Numbered from the stretch's first letter, positions 26,423-36,102 are shown. The stretch: 64,000 bases of DNA from Comamonas terrigena NBRC 13299 (GCF_006740045.1 NZ_AP019749.1:763001-827000), one strand, 5' to 3'. Made by a program: numbers and translations. Notes: generated from the letters alone by a model not told the origin.

Positions 26423-29400
26423 TCAGAAATGCCGGCGGTAGCTGACCTGCAGCTCACGCGTATGGCCGGTTGTCAAAGGACTGGACTTGGAAAAATTGAA
26501 GCCGACGCTGAGATGGTCCTGGCCCAGTACGCTGCCGGCCAGACCCACACTCAGGCCATAACCGGAGCCTTCGCGGCTGTGGCGTGTCAATGCCAGGCTG
26601 GCGAAGGGCCGGACGGCCCGGGTGTACTCTTCCATGAAGCGTTGATTGGTCGAGATCACCACGCCGTAGTACTGGAAGCTTTGCGGCAGCAGGTAGTTGG
26701 CTGGAATGGATGCAGGGGAGTCCGGCAGATAGCGCAGGATGTTCAGCTGGCGGCCTGACAGGCTCTGCAGATTGCGTTCGCTGAAATTGAAGTTGGACCA
26801 GAAGGCTCCGACATCCACACTGGGCGTTCCCCCGCGCAATGCATGCATGTACTGCAGTGTGGTGGTGTGGCCGCGGCCGATGTCGGCGCCCGTTTGCAGG
26901 TGGTAGCGGTCGCGGAAATGCTCCAGGCTGACGGTGTCCAGGCGTGTGGGCTGGTAGGTCAGCCCCACACCCAGGCGGTCTTTCATGCCGCCCAGTCGCA
27001 TGGCCGTGGTTTCTTCGGTCGGCAGCTGGCGGCCCGCCTCCAGGCGCAGGCGCAGGCGGTTGTCGATGCGCTGCTCCCATTGCAGCTGCAGTGGGTTGTA
27101 GGTGTCCAGACTCTCTCTGCGGCCGGCACGGAAGCTGGCCGAGCTGTTGCCGTTCTTCCAGCGCAGGTAGGCATCGATGCCGCGTTCGTCGTCGACAGCA
27201 GCCAGCTGGGAGCGGTCCCGGATGCTGCGCTGTGTGCGGCTGGCATCCAGGTCCACGGACCAGCGCGGGTTGACGGCCCAGTGCAGGCGCGCCGTGGTCT
27301 GCTCTTCGGACAGTTCGTTGAGGCGCCGGCTGGCGTGCTGGATGCCGGCGTGGTCGCTGAAGGACAGCAAGGTATCCACCAGTTGCTGGTTCAGCTGGTC
27401 GTCATCGGGCTGGAAGGTCTGGGCTTCGAAGGCATCGCTCTGGGCGCGGCGCGTATCGCCCACCAGCACGGCGGCATTGATACGGTCATAGCGTGGGAGT
27501 GCGTCTTCATGCCGCTCCAGCAACTGGCCTGCCAGGGCCCGGTCGTCATTGGCCAGCGCCGTGGTGATCTCGGCCCACAATGGCAGATTGGCCGAGCGCT
27601 GCCGGCTGTAGCGTTCCCACAGGTGGGCACGCACCGCCTGGTACTCGCCAGCTTCCTGGTACCAGCTGATGAGGGTTTCCGTCGCCGCCTCGGACAACTG
27701 GGTTTTTCCTTGGCGGTCCAGGCGCAGGATTTCGCGCATGGCTGCCGTTCCGGTATCCCCGGGGCGCTGGGTCATGATGAGCCGATCGCGCGCCATGCGC
27801 CGCACGGCATCGTCCCCCGTGGCCTGCAGCCATTGCACCAGCTCGGCACGCTGGGACGTGCCAGGACGTGGGCGGGATGCCCATTCTTTTTCCAGAAGCT
27901 GGCGGCGCAGGCGCCAGGCCTGGTCCGCCTGCTGGTTCTGCTCCAGGGCATCGGCATAGCCCATCAGCCACAGGAAGTCATTGGCACGTTCCTGGACATG
28001 GGGCTGGAGGTACTGCGTAATGGCCACCTGCGGCAGCGACAGGGCCTGGTAGGCCGACGCCAGGGCATCGTGCATCGACGGATCGTGCTTCCATTGCGCT
28101 TCATGCGTGGCTAGCAGCTGTTTCAGCGTATCCGTGTCGTTGCTGTCGATCGCCAGCCACAGCAGCGACTGGCGCAGGTCGACCGAATCGGGGAAGGCTT
28201 TCAGACCGGCCTGGTAGATGGCGCGCGCTTGCTCAGGCCGTTGCATGCCCTGGTAGTAGTGGCCCAACAGGCTGAAATACAGCGGGTCGCTGCGCAGCTG
28301 CTGCACCGTGGCCGGCTCCAGACCGGAGGACAGCGAGTTCACCAGGGGCGTGGCGGCCGCCCAATCCTGCTGCTGTCCGTACAGCATCAGGGCCTGCACG
28401 AAGTGGCGCGGCGCATGGTGCTTGTCCCAGGCCGTGCCCGACAGCGCCGCGGCTTCACGCATCTGGCCTTGCTGGCGCAGCAGGTCAATGAGGGCGTCGT
28501 AGTCTTCGGGGGTAGACGTCGGGTTGCGCAGCAGGCTCTGGTAGGCCGTTGTCGCCTCGCCGGTGGCGTTCTGGCGGCTGGCCAGTTCGGCGTACAGGCG
28601 CAGAAAGTCTGCCGCAGCCTCGGGGTCTGATGGCAACGGACCCGATGCACCGCGCAACCACGCTAGCCCCTTGGCGCCTTGGCCCAGCCGCAAGGCCAGC
28701 ACCGCGGCTTTCATGGCCCGCGCATGCGTGATGGTCTGGGGTTGCTGAAACAGGCTTTCCCACTGGCGCAGGGCTTTTTCATCTTCGCCGGTGTGCTCGT
28801 ACATGCTGGCCAGCGCTTCGCTTTGCTCGGGCGTGCGCTGTGGCAGGCGCTGGAGCAGGGCGATGGCTTGCTCCGGCTGGCCAATGCGCTCGTAGTTGCT
28901 GACCATTTCCGCAATCAGGCGCTTGTCGCCCGGTGCGCGGCGCAGCTGGTACTGCAGTCCATCGGCCAGGGCCTGGTACTCCAGCAGGCCGGGCGCCAGG
29001 CGCAGCACCTGCTGCCAGGCGGCATCCTCGTTGGTTTGCTTGGCGATGATGTGCCACTGCGTCAGGGCTTCCTGCGGGCGGTTGCTCCACTCCGCGACCT
29101 GCGCCAGGCGGCGGCGCCATGTGATGTTGCTGGGCGCCTGCTGCACCGCGGCTTTGGCCACGCGCAAGGCATCTTCCAGGTTGCGGTTTTCCAGGAAGAC
29201 GGTGTAGCCCAGCTCATAGGTCTTGTCATCGAACGCCAGTTTCGGCGCAGGCCGGTCTGCTGTGGCCCGAAACGCCGGGTGGCGCGCCGGCCCTTCGTCA
29301 TCCCAGAAAACCTGCTGCGGCAGCAGCTGTGCCGGCGTGTGCGGTGCCCACTGTGCAGACCGTTCTGCCGGGTAGAGCTGTTCCAGCAGGGTGAGCTGCA

Positions 29401-30253
29401 GCAGCATCTTGGCGTAGCGCTGGGCCACCTCCGGGCGGCCTGCGGCACGCGCAATATCGATCAGCTGGCGCAGCACGGCGGGATCTGCGGTGTACGCCGC
29501 CAGCTCTTTCTCTGCCAGCGCCAATGCCTGTGCCGTGTGGTTGCCCGATTGCAGGACGGCCACAGCACCTTGCAGATAGATCTTTTTCTGCGCCTCGGTA
29601 TTGGTGCCGGCCTGGCTGGCCTCCAGATACCAGCGGGATGCCACGTCATACAGGCCGTTGCCGAGTGCGGCCTTGGCGGCAATTTCCAGCACCTGTGGGG
29701 CATCGTTGGCGGATGCGCGCTGGAGCAGGATGTCAAAGCTGCGCCGGGCCAGATCGGCGTCCTGCATGGCCAAGGCAGCCTGCCCGGTGTAAAGCAGCTG
29801 GGCTTCGTCCAGCGCACCGAGCGGCAGCAGCTGTTGTTTGCGCACGGCATCCAGGCGTTGCGCTTCGCGTTGCGGTGTCTTGGCCGCTGTCTGCTGGAAC
29901 TGGAGGTAGCTGGCTTCCCAGTCTTTCCACGCATCCTGTTGCGCCTGCTGCAGCGCTGTGGGTGGCGTGGTTTGGACTGCCAGTTGCTGTTGGCTTTTCT
30001 CTTTTTCGATGCGCTGCAGCAAGGCTTGCAGTTGCGCATTGTCCGGTTCGCTGCGCAGGAGATTGCGCAGATAGGACTCCGTCAGTTCAACGTTTCCGTG
30101 GGTGGCCTGCAGCCGCTGCTCCAGGTCATCGCGGGGATAGAGGACCCACAAGGCGCTGCCCACCAACCCTGCCAGCAGCAGGATCAGCCAGATGGGCGCG
30201 ACTTTGGGTCGCTCAACGGCGGGCGCATTGCGCTTGGATGAGTGCTGCTGCAT
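26423..30253 (-). CDS. pelB: Pel export protein PelB (TPR scaffold and outer-membrane barrel)
   Basis: PelB exports the polymer. The 1276-residue protein has an N-terminal membrane anchor (about residues 20-40), a very long periplasmic array of TPR-like helices that binds PelA, and a C-terminal beta-barrel of about 300 residues ending in an aromatic residue (YRRHF), as usual for outer-membrane barrels. The Pseudomonas protein is about 1190 residues, so this copy is somewhat longer. The start codon overlaps the end of pelA by 41 bases, and no strong ribosome-binding site precedes it, suggesting coupled translation. I saw no frameshift. Confidence 0.93.
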   Translation of the reverse strand: MQQHSSKRNAPAVERPKVAPIWLILLLAGLVGSALWVLYPRDDLEQRLQATHGNVELTESYLRNLLRSEPDNAQLQALLQRIEKEKSQQQLAVQTTPPTALQQAQQDAWKDWEASYLQFQQTAAKTPQREAQRLDAVRKQQLLPLGALDEAQLLYTGQAALAMQDADLARRSFDILLQRASANDAPQVLEIAAKAALGNGLYDVASRWYLEASQAGTNTEAQKKIYLQGAVAVLQSGNHTAQALALAEKELAAYTADPAVLRQLIDIARAAGRPEVAQRYAKMLLQLTLLEQLYPAERSAQWAPHTPAQLLPQQVFWDDEGPARHPAFRATADRPAPKLAFDDKTYELGYTVFLENRNLEDALRVAKAAVQQAPSNITWRRRLAQVAEWSNRPQEALTQWHIIAKQTNEDAAWQQVLRLAPGLLEYQALADGLQYQLRRAPGDKRLIAEMVSNYERIGQPEQAIALLQRLPQRTPEQSEALASMYEHTGEDEKALRQWESLFQQPQTITHARAMKAAVLALRLGQGAKGLAWLRGASGPLPSDPEAAADFLRLYAELASRQNATGEATTAYQSLLRNPTSTPEDYDALIDLLRQQGQMREAAALSGTAWDKHHAPRHFVQALMLYGQQQDWAAATPLVNSLSSGLEPATVQQLRSDPLYFSLLGHYYQGMQRPEQARAIYQAGLKAFPDSVDLRQSLLWLAIDSNDTDTLKQLLATHEAQWKHDPSMHDALASAYQALSLPQVAITQYLQPHVQERANDFLWLMGYADALEQNQQADQAWRLRRQLLEKEWASRPRPGTSQRAELVQWLQATGDDAVRRMARDRLIMTQRPGDTGTAAMREILRLDRQGKTQLSEAATETLISWYQEAGEYQAVRAHLWERYSRQRSANLPLWAEITTALANDDRALAGQLLERHEDALPRYDRINAAVLVGDTRRAQSDAFEAQTFQPDDDQLNQQLVDTLLSFSDHAGIQHASRRLNELSEEQTTARLHWAVNPRWSVDLDASRTQRSIRDRSQLAAVDDERGIDAYLRWKNGNSSASFRAGRRESLDTYNPLQLQWEQRIDNRLRLRLEAGRQLPTEETTAMRLGGMKDRLGVGLTYQPTRLDTVSLEHFRDRYHLQTGADIGRGHTTTLQYMHALRGGTPSVDVGAFWSNFNFSERNLQSLSGRQLNILRYLPDSPASIPANYLLPQSFQYYGVVISTNQRFMEEYTRAVRPFASLALTRHSREGSGYGLSVGLAGSVLGQDHLSVGFNFSKSSPLTTGHTRELQVSYRRHF

Positions 30254-33020
30254 GTGACAGTCGGAAGCGTTGAACGGAAGTGCCGGCCATGGGGGTGACG
30301 GACGACGGAGTGGCTACGCGGTCATTGATGCGCACCTGGCATGTACGCGGCAGCACCAGGCTGAAATCCAGCGGTGCATGGCCCTCGAGGCGGAACTGCA
30401 CCTGATCGCGTTGTGCATTCCACTCGGTGAGGCGGGCATTGGCTTCCGAGAGGGCGATGGGTGCGGACGGCGCATCCGCAGCGGTGCGCAGCAGGGCGGA
30501 GCTGCCGGTCAGGTGCACATAGGTGTTGGCGTCGGCGGCCTTGCTGCCGGCAATGCCTTCGCTGTGCGCCAGATCCACGGCGCCCCAGGATTGGGGGATG
30601 CGCACGGTGCGCAGATCGCCGCGGCCGCGGATGCGCCAGCCCTCCCCATCACGCGCCAGTGCCATGGCATAGAAATCGTGCACCTTGCGGATGTACTCCG
30701 AAGCGAACACCGGGTGCAAGGGCTGCTTCAAGGCCCAGCCATACACCTGATGCAGCGCGGTCAGACTGGCTGGCTTGCTGGCGGAATAGGTGTGGTAGTA
30801 AATGTCCACCGCCTTGAGCCGGCGCGGTGTTTCCGTCATGGAGAAGGTTTCGATGACACGCTCGAAGCCGTAGAACGGACCCCGCCAGAGGTTGGTGTAG
30901 AGGTTCTCGTTGGTGATGGGGGCGTAGACCTGCAGATTGCCTTTCTTGAAGATGCCGTGGCTGCGGACGGCCGTCAGCGATGCGCGGCTGCGGGTGATGA
31001 AGGTGTCCCCGCCGTTCATGTTCAGCAGACCGTTCTTGGCAACGATCTCCAGCGCATCGGCGCCAGGGGAGGTATCGCCTGACCACAGCAGGATGTTGAC
31101 GGGCTTGCCTCCGGCCAGACGGTCGCGGATGTACTGCACCGAGCCCACGATTTCGCGCTGCAGGTTGATCTCGTAGCCGGGAATCCCCAGATTGATCGCG
31201 GCTTCGTGGTTGTGCTCGAACAAGCCATGGCGCACCGAGGGGTCCCAGAGATAGGGGTGCGAGTAGGTGTGGCTGGCAATTTCCACGTGGGGCAGCGCGA
31301 AGATGCGTTTGGCGATGCCCTCCAGCTGCGCGCTGAACTGGGGGTAGATACCCTGTGGCGACACTTCCGCCTCGATGACGGAGACGGTGTGCGGGATGCG
31401 GTACTTCTGCAGGATGTCGGTCAGCAGCCAGTCGGCCGCAAAACGGTTGCCCGGCATTTCCGCCTTGGAGGGAAATGCGTCGCCATCGATGTGGGCGAAA
31501 AGCAGGCGGCGTCCGTTTTCGGTGGTGACATCGGGCACCGGCAAGGGTGTCAGGCGCAGTGCCTGTTGCAGAAAGGCAAAGGGATCCAGGGCCCAGCGTG
31601 AGTCCTCCGTGCCGGGCACATCCTGTATGACGTAGGGGGTGTGCATGAACCCGCCCCATGCCGTGATGGCTCCGGCCGTGTAGCTTTGCCCCTTGCTGTC
31701 CTTGAGTGTCAGCAGCGCGCGCGCATTGGCGGCGGAGGGGGCGAGTAGCACGTCCTGGGGGGTGCGGTCGGCCGGGAAGTCGCGGATTTCAAAGCCGACC
31801 ATGGCATCTTGCTGCGAGATCTGCAGCAATCCTGTGGACGCTTCCTTGGTCTGCAGGCCCAGCAGCCGGCTCCAGGTGGGCGTGAGGTCGAAACCGAACT
31901 GTCCCAAGGCGGCCCAGGGTAGTTGCTGCTGAACGACCTGGTACAGCCAGCGCTGCAGGGCGGGCTGGGACGCGCTGGCCACATCACCGCCCAGCCAGGT
32001 CACCACGCCGGCGTAGCGGTCTCCATACAGATTGGGCGGCAGCGGCTGGCGGACATCGAAGTATTCCGAGATGTAGCCCAGATAGTTGGTGGGCATGTCC
32101 AGGAAGCGGTGCACATCGGAATAGTTGGGGGCGGGGTACTCGTCGCTGCTATAGAGGACGGCAATGCGGCGTGGCACAAACTCCACACTCCCGATACCAA
32201 TGGTGTTCAGTTGCTGGTCCGTGACCCAGGGGGTGAATCCCAGGGCCTTGATCTGGCGGGCGGTTTCACGCGTCTTGGCGCGGTCCTGGGGGGGCACGTA
32301 GTCAATCACCAGCACGGGGATACCCAGCTGATCCCGCGTGTTCTGCAATTGCTGCAGCAGCCATTCGCGGTCTTTGGCACTGACCGGGGCGTACTGCTTG
32401 CTTTGGGCATTCCAGCCCTGGAACAGAGATTCCGCCGCCACCATCTGCACCTTGTCGCTGACACGGGGCAGCACGTCAAAGCCGCGGTTCAGGATCAGCT
32501 GGATGCCAGGAAAGCGGCGGTGGAGTTCTTCCAGCACGGCGACCACGCCGTCTTGCTGCTGCTGTTCATCGAAGCGGGCCGCCAGACGGTAGGAGTCCAG
32601 GGTGTCCAGAAAGAAGCCCCGAAAGCCCCGTTCCCACAACGGGGCGATCACCTGTTCGGCAAAGAAACGGGGCCATTCCGGCTGGCTCTGGTCCACCAGC
32701 ACCGAATCCCAGTCGGCGTTGCGGCCCAGGCGCCACTGCGCCGGGATGCGCTGGAAGTAGCTGCGGGTGGGGTGGACTTCGGTCAGGGCCGCATAGGCGT
32801 AGAGCTTGCTGTCCGGGCTGCGGTAGGTGGAGGGGTTGTAGCCATGGTCGGCATCCACCACCACGATGTCGAATACCTTCAGGTCCTCCAGCGGGGCCTG
32901 TGCACCGTAGTGCAGTGCCACGGATGGCGCGGCCTTGGGAGGGGCGGAAGGAGCGGGAAAAGCGGCTGCTGCCAGGCCCATGCTCAGTGCCATCACGCAG
33001 GATCGAACCAAGTTCAACAC
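30213..33020 (-). CDS. pelA: Pel hydrolase/deacetylase PelA
   Basis: PelA is the periplasmic enzyme that partly deacetylates Pel and also has an endo-glycosidase domain. The protein has 935 residues when started at GTG 33020, which follows a GGGGAGG ribosome-binding site by eight bases and gives a signal peptide at the N-terminus; an upstream ATG at 33101 would bury it. The N-terminal TIM-barrel hydrolase domain has FFLDTLDS and the probable catalytic acid Glu197 in AAESLFQGW. The CE4-like deacetylase domain has HIDGDAF (Asp512, Asp514) and SHTYSH (His584, His588), the expected metal ligands. It is the first gene of the operon. Confidence 0.94.
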   Translation of the reverse strand: MLNLVRSCVMALSMGLAAAAFPAPSAPPKAAPSVALHYGAQAPLEDLKVFDIVVVDADHGYNPSTYRSPDSKLYAYAALTEVHPTRSYFQRIPAQWRLGRNADWDSVLVDQSQPEWPRFFAEQVIAPLWERGFRGFFLDTLDSYRLAARFDEQQQQDGVVAVLEELHRRFPGIQLILNRGFDVLPRVSDKVQMVAAESLFQGWNAQSKQYAPVSAKDREWLLQQLQNTRDQLGIPVLVIDYVPPQDRAKTRETARQIKALGFTPWVTDQQLNTIGIGSVEFVPRRIAVLYSSDEYPAPNYSDVHRFLDMPTNYLGYISEYFDVRQPLPPNLYGDRYAGVVTWLGGDVASASQPALQRWLYQVVQQQLPWAALGQFGFDLTPTWSRLLGLQTKEASTGLLQISQQDAMVGFEIRDFPADRTPQDVLLAPSAANARALLTLKDSKGQSYTAGAITAWGGFMHTPYVIQDVPGTEDSRWALDPFAFLQQALRLTPLPVPDVTTENGRRLLFAHIDGDAFPSKAEMPGNRFAADWLLTDILQKYRIPHTVSVIEAEVSPQGIYPQFSAQLEGIAKRIFALPHVEIASHTYSHPYLWDPSVRHGLFEHNHEAAINLGIPGYEINLQREIVGSVQYIRDRLAGGKPVNILLWSGDTSPGADALEIVAKNGLLNMNGGDTFITRSRASLTAVRSHGIFKKGNLQVYAPITNENLYTNLWRGPFYGFERVIETFSMTETPRRLKAVDIYYHTYSASKPASLTALHQVYGWALKQPLHPVFASEYIRKVHDFYAMALARDGEGWRIRGRGDLRTVRIPQSWGAVDLAHSEGIAGSKAADANTYVHLTGSSALLRTAADAPSAPIALSEANARLTEWNAQRDQVQFRLEGHAPLDFSLVLPRTCQVRINDRVATPSSVTPMAGTSVQRFRLSHAAALIQAQCARR

Positions 33021-33096
33021 GTAAGCCACCTCCCCAGGTTTATAGATTTTCGCTATTAATTTCTCACTCTGATTGCCTGTCGATCGCTGTGCGTCG

Positions 33097-33131
33097 GACA
33101 AGGCTGTTACATGCGCGCAATCGGCCTTGTC
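33097..33131. promoter_or_regulatory. Inverted repeat between pelA and the epimerase gene
   Basis: GACAAGGC (33097-33104) and GCCTTGTC (33124-33131) are perfect inverted complements in the 195-bp divergent region. They could bind a regulator of both transcripts. No T-run follows. Function is inferred from position only. Confidence 0.4.
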
Positions 33132-33146
33132 TTCCGTTATGGTTGA

Positions 33147-33175
33147 TTGAAGCTGTGCAACTTGAAAAGTGCAAT
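33147..33175 (+). promoter_or_regulatory. Candidate sigma-70 promoter of the epimerase gene
   Basis: TTGAAG (33147-33152) and TGCAAT (33170-33175) are separated by 17 bp, each matching the consensus at four of six bases. This predicts a leader of about 34 bases before GTG 33216. Confidence 0.3.
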
Positions 33176-33215
33176 CGTTGGGCGACGTACGTACATCTGA
33201 GTAGGGGGGATAGCT

Positions 33216-34250
33216 GTGATTCTCATTACTGGTGGCGCTGGATTCATTGGCTCACACACCTGCGTAGCGCTCGCAGCCTGCAGTGAGCCATTTCTGATCC
33301 TGGATCATTTCGGCAACAGCCGACGGTCGGTACTGGAACGCATGGGGCGCATCACCGGAATGGTTCCGCCATGCATCGAAGGCGATATCCGCGATGCCGG
33401 ATTGCTGCGGCGGATCTTTGCGCAGTACCCGATCACCGAGGTGATCCACTTCGCGGCGCTCAAGTCGGTCGGAGAGTCGGTGCGCGAGGCCCTGCGCTAT
33501 TACGACAACAATATCGCTGGCACCGTGACCCTGCTGCAGGCCATGCGCGCGGCGAATGTCCGCAGCATGGTGTTCTCCTCGTCGGCCACGGTGTATGGCG
33601 ACCCCGCCTCGCTGCCCATCCGCGAGGACTTTCCGCTGTCCGCCACCAACCCCTATGGCCAGACCAAGCTGATGATGGAACAGGTGCTGGCCGATACGTC
33701 CGCCTCCGAACCCGGGCAGTGGCGCATTGCGCGGTTGCGCTACTTCAACCCCGTCGGGGCGCATGAAAGCGGCCTGATTGGCGAAGACCCGCAGGATGTA
33801 CCCAACAACCTGATGCCTTATGTGGCCCAGGTGGCGGCCGGTCAGCGCCCTTGCCTGAGCGTGTTCGGCAACGACTACCCCACGCCCGATGGCACGGGGA
33901 CGCGCGACTACATCCATGTGATGGACCTGGCGGCAGGCCATGTGGCGGCCTTGCGCTATCTGCGCCAGAACATGGGACTGCTGACCGTGAACCTGGGCAC
34001 CGGCCGTCCGGTGTCGGTGCTGGAGATGGTGCGCAGCTTTGAAAAAGCCAGCGGCCGCCCCGTGCCCTATGCCGTGGTGGCGCGCCGCCCGGGCGATGTG
34101 GCGCAGTGCTGGGCCGACCCCGGCCTGGCCGAGCGGCTGCTGGGCTGGAAGGCCGAGCTGGATGTCGATCGCATGTGTGCCGATGCCTGGCGTTGGCAGA
34201 ACGGCATGGCACGCAGCTTGCTGGAAGAAAGTGCCCTGGCGGCGCACTGA
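33216..34250 (+). CDS. galE: UDP-hexose / UDP-N-acetylhexosamine 4-epimerase (GalE, PelX-like)
   Basis: A 344-residue extended short-chain dehydrogenase that inverts C4 of a UDP-sugar with bound NAD+. The Rossmann motif GGAGFIGSH (6-14), Ser123 in VFSSSATVYG and the YxxxK pair Tyr147/Lys151 in NPYGQTK are intact. It starts at GTG after an AGGGGGGA ribosome-binding site and is divergent from pelA. In other bacteria a linked epimerase, PelX, makes UDP-GalNAc for Pel, and this gene is a good candidate for that role. Sequence alone cannot tell whether it prefers UDP-Glc or UDP-GlcNAc, so the symbol denotes the family. Confidence 0.9.
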   Translation: MILITGGAGFIGSHTCVALAACSEPFLILDHFGNSRRSVLERMGRITGMVPPCIEGDIRDAGLLRRIFAQYPITEVIHFAALKSVGESVREALRYYDNNIAGTVTLLQAMRAANVRSMVFSSSATVYGDPASLPIREDFPLSATNPYGQTKLMMEQVLADTSASEPGQWRIARLRYFNPVGAHESGLIGEDPQDVPNNLMPYVAQVAAGQRPCLSVFGNDYPTPDGTGTRDYIHVMDLAAGHVAALRYLRQNMGLLTVNLGTGRPVSVLEMVRSFEKASGRPVPYAVVARRPGDVAQCWADPGLAERLLGWKAELDVDRMCADAWRWQNGMARSLLEESALAAH

Positions 34251-34346
34251 GCGCCGGCTGCGGCAGAGGGGTGGCGGATCGCGTGGGTTGCAGCGCCCTG
34301 CCTGGGCGCGGGAAAGCATGACCAGCCCGATGGGCGGCGGTACGCG

Positions 34347-34355
34347 TGGTATCTT
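34347..34355 (+). promoter_or_regulatory. Candidate extended -10 promoter of hisF
   Basis: TGGTATCTT fits the extended -10 form TGnTATnnT, with no convincing -35. It lies 40 bp before the hisF ATG and after the epimerase gene. A separate promoter would be useful here, since hisF is cut off from the upstream his genes. Confidence 0.35.
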
Positions 34356-34394
34356 GTGGCCCTTTTCCAACTCGCCATACGCTTTTCAGTTCCT

Positions 34395-35195
34395 ATGCTC
34401 GCCAAACGCATCATCCCCTGCCTGGACGTGACCGGTGGTCGTGTCGTCAAAGGCGTCAATTTTCAGGAGTTGCGGGATGCCGGCGATCCGGTGGAAATCG
34501 CTGCGCGCTATAACGCCCAGGGCGCGGACGAGCTGACGTTTCTGGACATCACCGCCACCAGCGATGGGCGTGATCTGATCCTGCCCATCATCGAGGCCGT
34601 GGCTTCCCAGGTGTTCATTCCCTTGACGGTGGGGGGCGGTGTGCGCACGGTGGATGATGTGCGCCGCCTGCTCAACGCCGGCGCGGACAAGACCAGCTTC
34701 AATTCCGCCGCCATTGCGAACCCCGCCACCATCAATGCCTGCAGCGACAAATATGGCGCGCAGTGCATTGTCGTGGCGATCGATGCCAAGCGCCGTACGC
34801 CCGAGGACGAGCAGCGCATCGGCCCCGGCGGCACGGCCATGGGCCCCGGCTGGGATGTGTACAGCCATGGTGGCCGCAAGAACGTGGGCCTGGATGTGGT
34901 GCGCTGGGCGGCGGAAATGGCGCAGCGCGGCGCTGGCGAGATTTTGCTGACCAGCATGGACAAGGACGGCACCAAGAGCGGTTTCGATCTGCAGCTGACC
35001 CGTGCCGTGGCCGACGCTGTGGGCGTGCCGGTCATCGCCTCGGGCGGGGTGGGCAATCTGGACCACCTGGCCGACGGCGTGCAGCAGGGCGGCGCCGATG
35101 CGGTGCTGGCCGCCAGCATCTTCCACTACGGTGAGTACACGGTGCAGCAGGCCAAGGAGCGCATGCGCGAACGCGGCATTCCGGTGCGTATGTAA
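34395..35195 (+). CDS. hisF: Imidazole glycerol phosphate synthase cyclase subunit HisF
   Basis: HisF closes the imidazole ring using ammonia from HisH. The 266-residue TIM barrel has the catalytic Asp11 ([10 protein letters not shown]) and Asp130 (VVAIDAKR), the phosphate-binding loop VGGGVRT, and the second loop ASGGVGN. It is the first gene of the third his block, with hisI 110 bp downstream. The ATG at 34395 gives the canonical [11 protein letters not shown] start. In related genomes hisF usually follows hisA directly. Confidence 0.97.
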   Translation: MLAKRIIPCLDVTGGRVVKGVNFQELRDAGDPVEIAARYNAQGADELTFLDITATSDGRDLILPIIEAVASQVFIPLTVGGGVRTVDDVRRLLNAGADKTSFNSAAIANPATINACSDKYGAQCIVVAIDAKRRTPEDEQRIGPGGTAMGPGWDVYSHGGRKNVGLDVVRWAAEMAQRGAGEILLTSMDKDGTKSGFDLQLTRAVADAVGVPVIASGGVGNLDHLADGVQQGGADAVLAASIFHYGEYTVQQAKERMRERGIPVRM

Positions 35196-35305
35196 AAGAT
35201 TTTCAACATGCGGGGCTGCGGGTGCTTTGGCCGCGCAGCCCTCGGGTTTTGTATTCAAAATGGCAGCCAGGGCGCACCGGCCGCCATGCCATCAGGGAAC
35301 TGCCA

Positions 35306-35695
35306 ATGAACTGGCTTGATGAAGTGAAGTGGGACGACCAAGGCCTGGTGCCTGTGATCGCCCAGGAAAAAGGCTCGGGCGATGTACTCATGTTCGCCTG
35401 GATGAACCGCGAAGCACTGCAAAAGACGGCCGAACTGGGCCGTGCGGTCTACTTCAGCCGCTCGCGCGGCAAGCTGTGGTTCAAGGGCGAAGAGTCCGGC
35501 CATGTGCAGACCGTGCACGAGATGCGCATCGACTGCGACAACGATGTGGTGCTGCTGCAGGTCACCCAGCTGGGGCATGAACCCGGCATCGCGTGCCACA
35601 CCGGCCGCCACAGCTGTTTTTTCAGCATTTACAAGGACGGGGTCTGGGTTGCCAGCGATCCGGTCTTGAAAGACCCCGAATCCATCTACAAGTGA
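35306..35695 (+). CDS. hisI: Phosphoribosyl-AMP cyclohydrolase HisI
   Basis: HisI opens the adenine ring of phosphoribosyl-AMP, the third step of histidine synthesis. The 129-residue zinc enzyme has the conserved [13 protein letters not shown] and [16 protein letters not shown] segments, and the metal-binding cysteines in MRIDCDND and the CHTGRHSC motif. It is the single-domain form with HisE encoded separately just downstream. A GGGCTGCG/CGCAGCCC hairpin in the hisF-hisI gap lacks an immediate T-run. Confidence 0.97.
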   Translation: MNWLDEVKWDDQGLVPVIAQEKGSGDVLMFAWMNREALQKTAELGRAVYFSRSRGKLWFKGEESGHVQTVHEMRIDCDNDVVLLQVTQLGHEPGIACHTGRHSCFFSIYKDGVWVASDPVLKDPESIYK

Positions 35696-35703
35696 AGTGC
35701 ACC

Positions 35704-36102
35704 ATGTCTGAATCCTCTCCCAGCGCATCGGTGGAAGGCGGCCTGGCCCGTCTGGCCGCCGTGATCGAAAGCCGCAAGGTCGCCAACGGCGGCGACCCCG
35801 AGAAAAGTTATGTCGCCCGCCTGCTGCACAAGGGCCCGGATGCTTTTCTGAAGAAGATTGGCGAAGAGGCCACCGAAGTGGTGATGGCCGCCAAGGATGT
35901 GGACCATGGCGGCGACAAAGGCAAAATCCTCTACGAGGTTGCGGATTTGTGGTTCCACTCCATGATTGCGCTGTCGCACTATGGGTTGACCCCTGCCGAC
36001 GTGGTGGCCGAGCTGGAACGCCGTGAAGGCACCAGTGGTCTGGAAGAAAAAGCATTGCGCAAAGCCAAGGAAAGGGCCGCGCAGGAAGGAGCTGCCGAGT
36101 GA
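35704..36102 (+). CDS. hisE: Phosphoribosyl-ATP pyrophosphatase HisE
   Basis: HisE hydrolyses phosphoribosyl-ATP to phosphoribosyl-AMP, the second step of histidine synthesis. The 132-residue MazG-like helical protein has the acidic metal-binding region [15 protein letters not shown] and the following [13 protein letters not shown] helix. It starts eight bases after the hisI stop. Its own stop overlaps the GTG start of the next gene. Confidence 0.95.
   Translation: MSESSPSASVEGGLARLAAVIESRKVANGGDPEKSYVARLLHKGPDAFLKKIGEEATEVVMAAKDVDHGGDKGKILYEVADLWFHSMIALSHYGLTPADVVAELERREGTSGLEEKALRKAKERAAQEGAAE

Noticed and set aside
33039..33044. TATAAA on the minus strand as the -10 box of pelA
   Set aside because: The transcript would begin inside the GGGGAGG ribosome-binding site, leaving no usable leader for GTG 33020. 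I could not place the pelA promoter.
17776..34394. Insertion sequence or integrase at the borders of the pel region
   Set aside because: I looked at both junctions for a transposase, terminal inverted repeats, target-site repeats and a tRNA attachment site, and saw none.
35213..35250. Terminator between hisF and hisI
   Set aside because: The GGGCTGCG/CGCAGCCC hairpin is followed by TCGGG before the T bases, and the two genes belong to one pathway. I treat it as an unproven structure.
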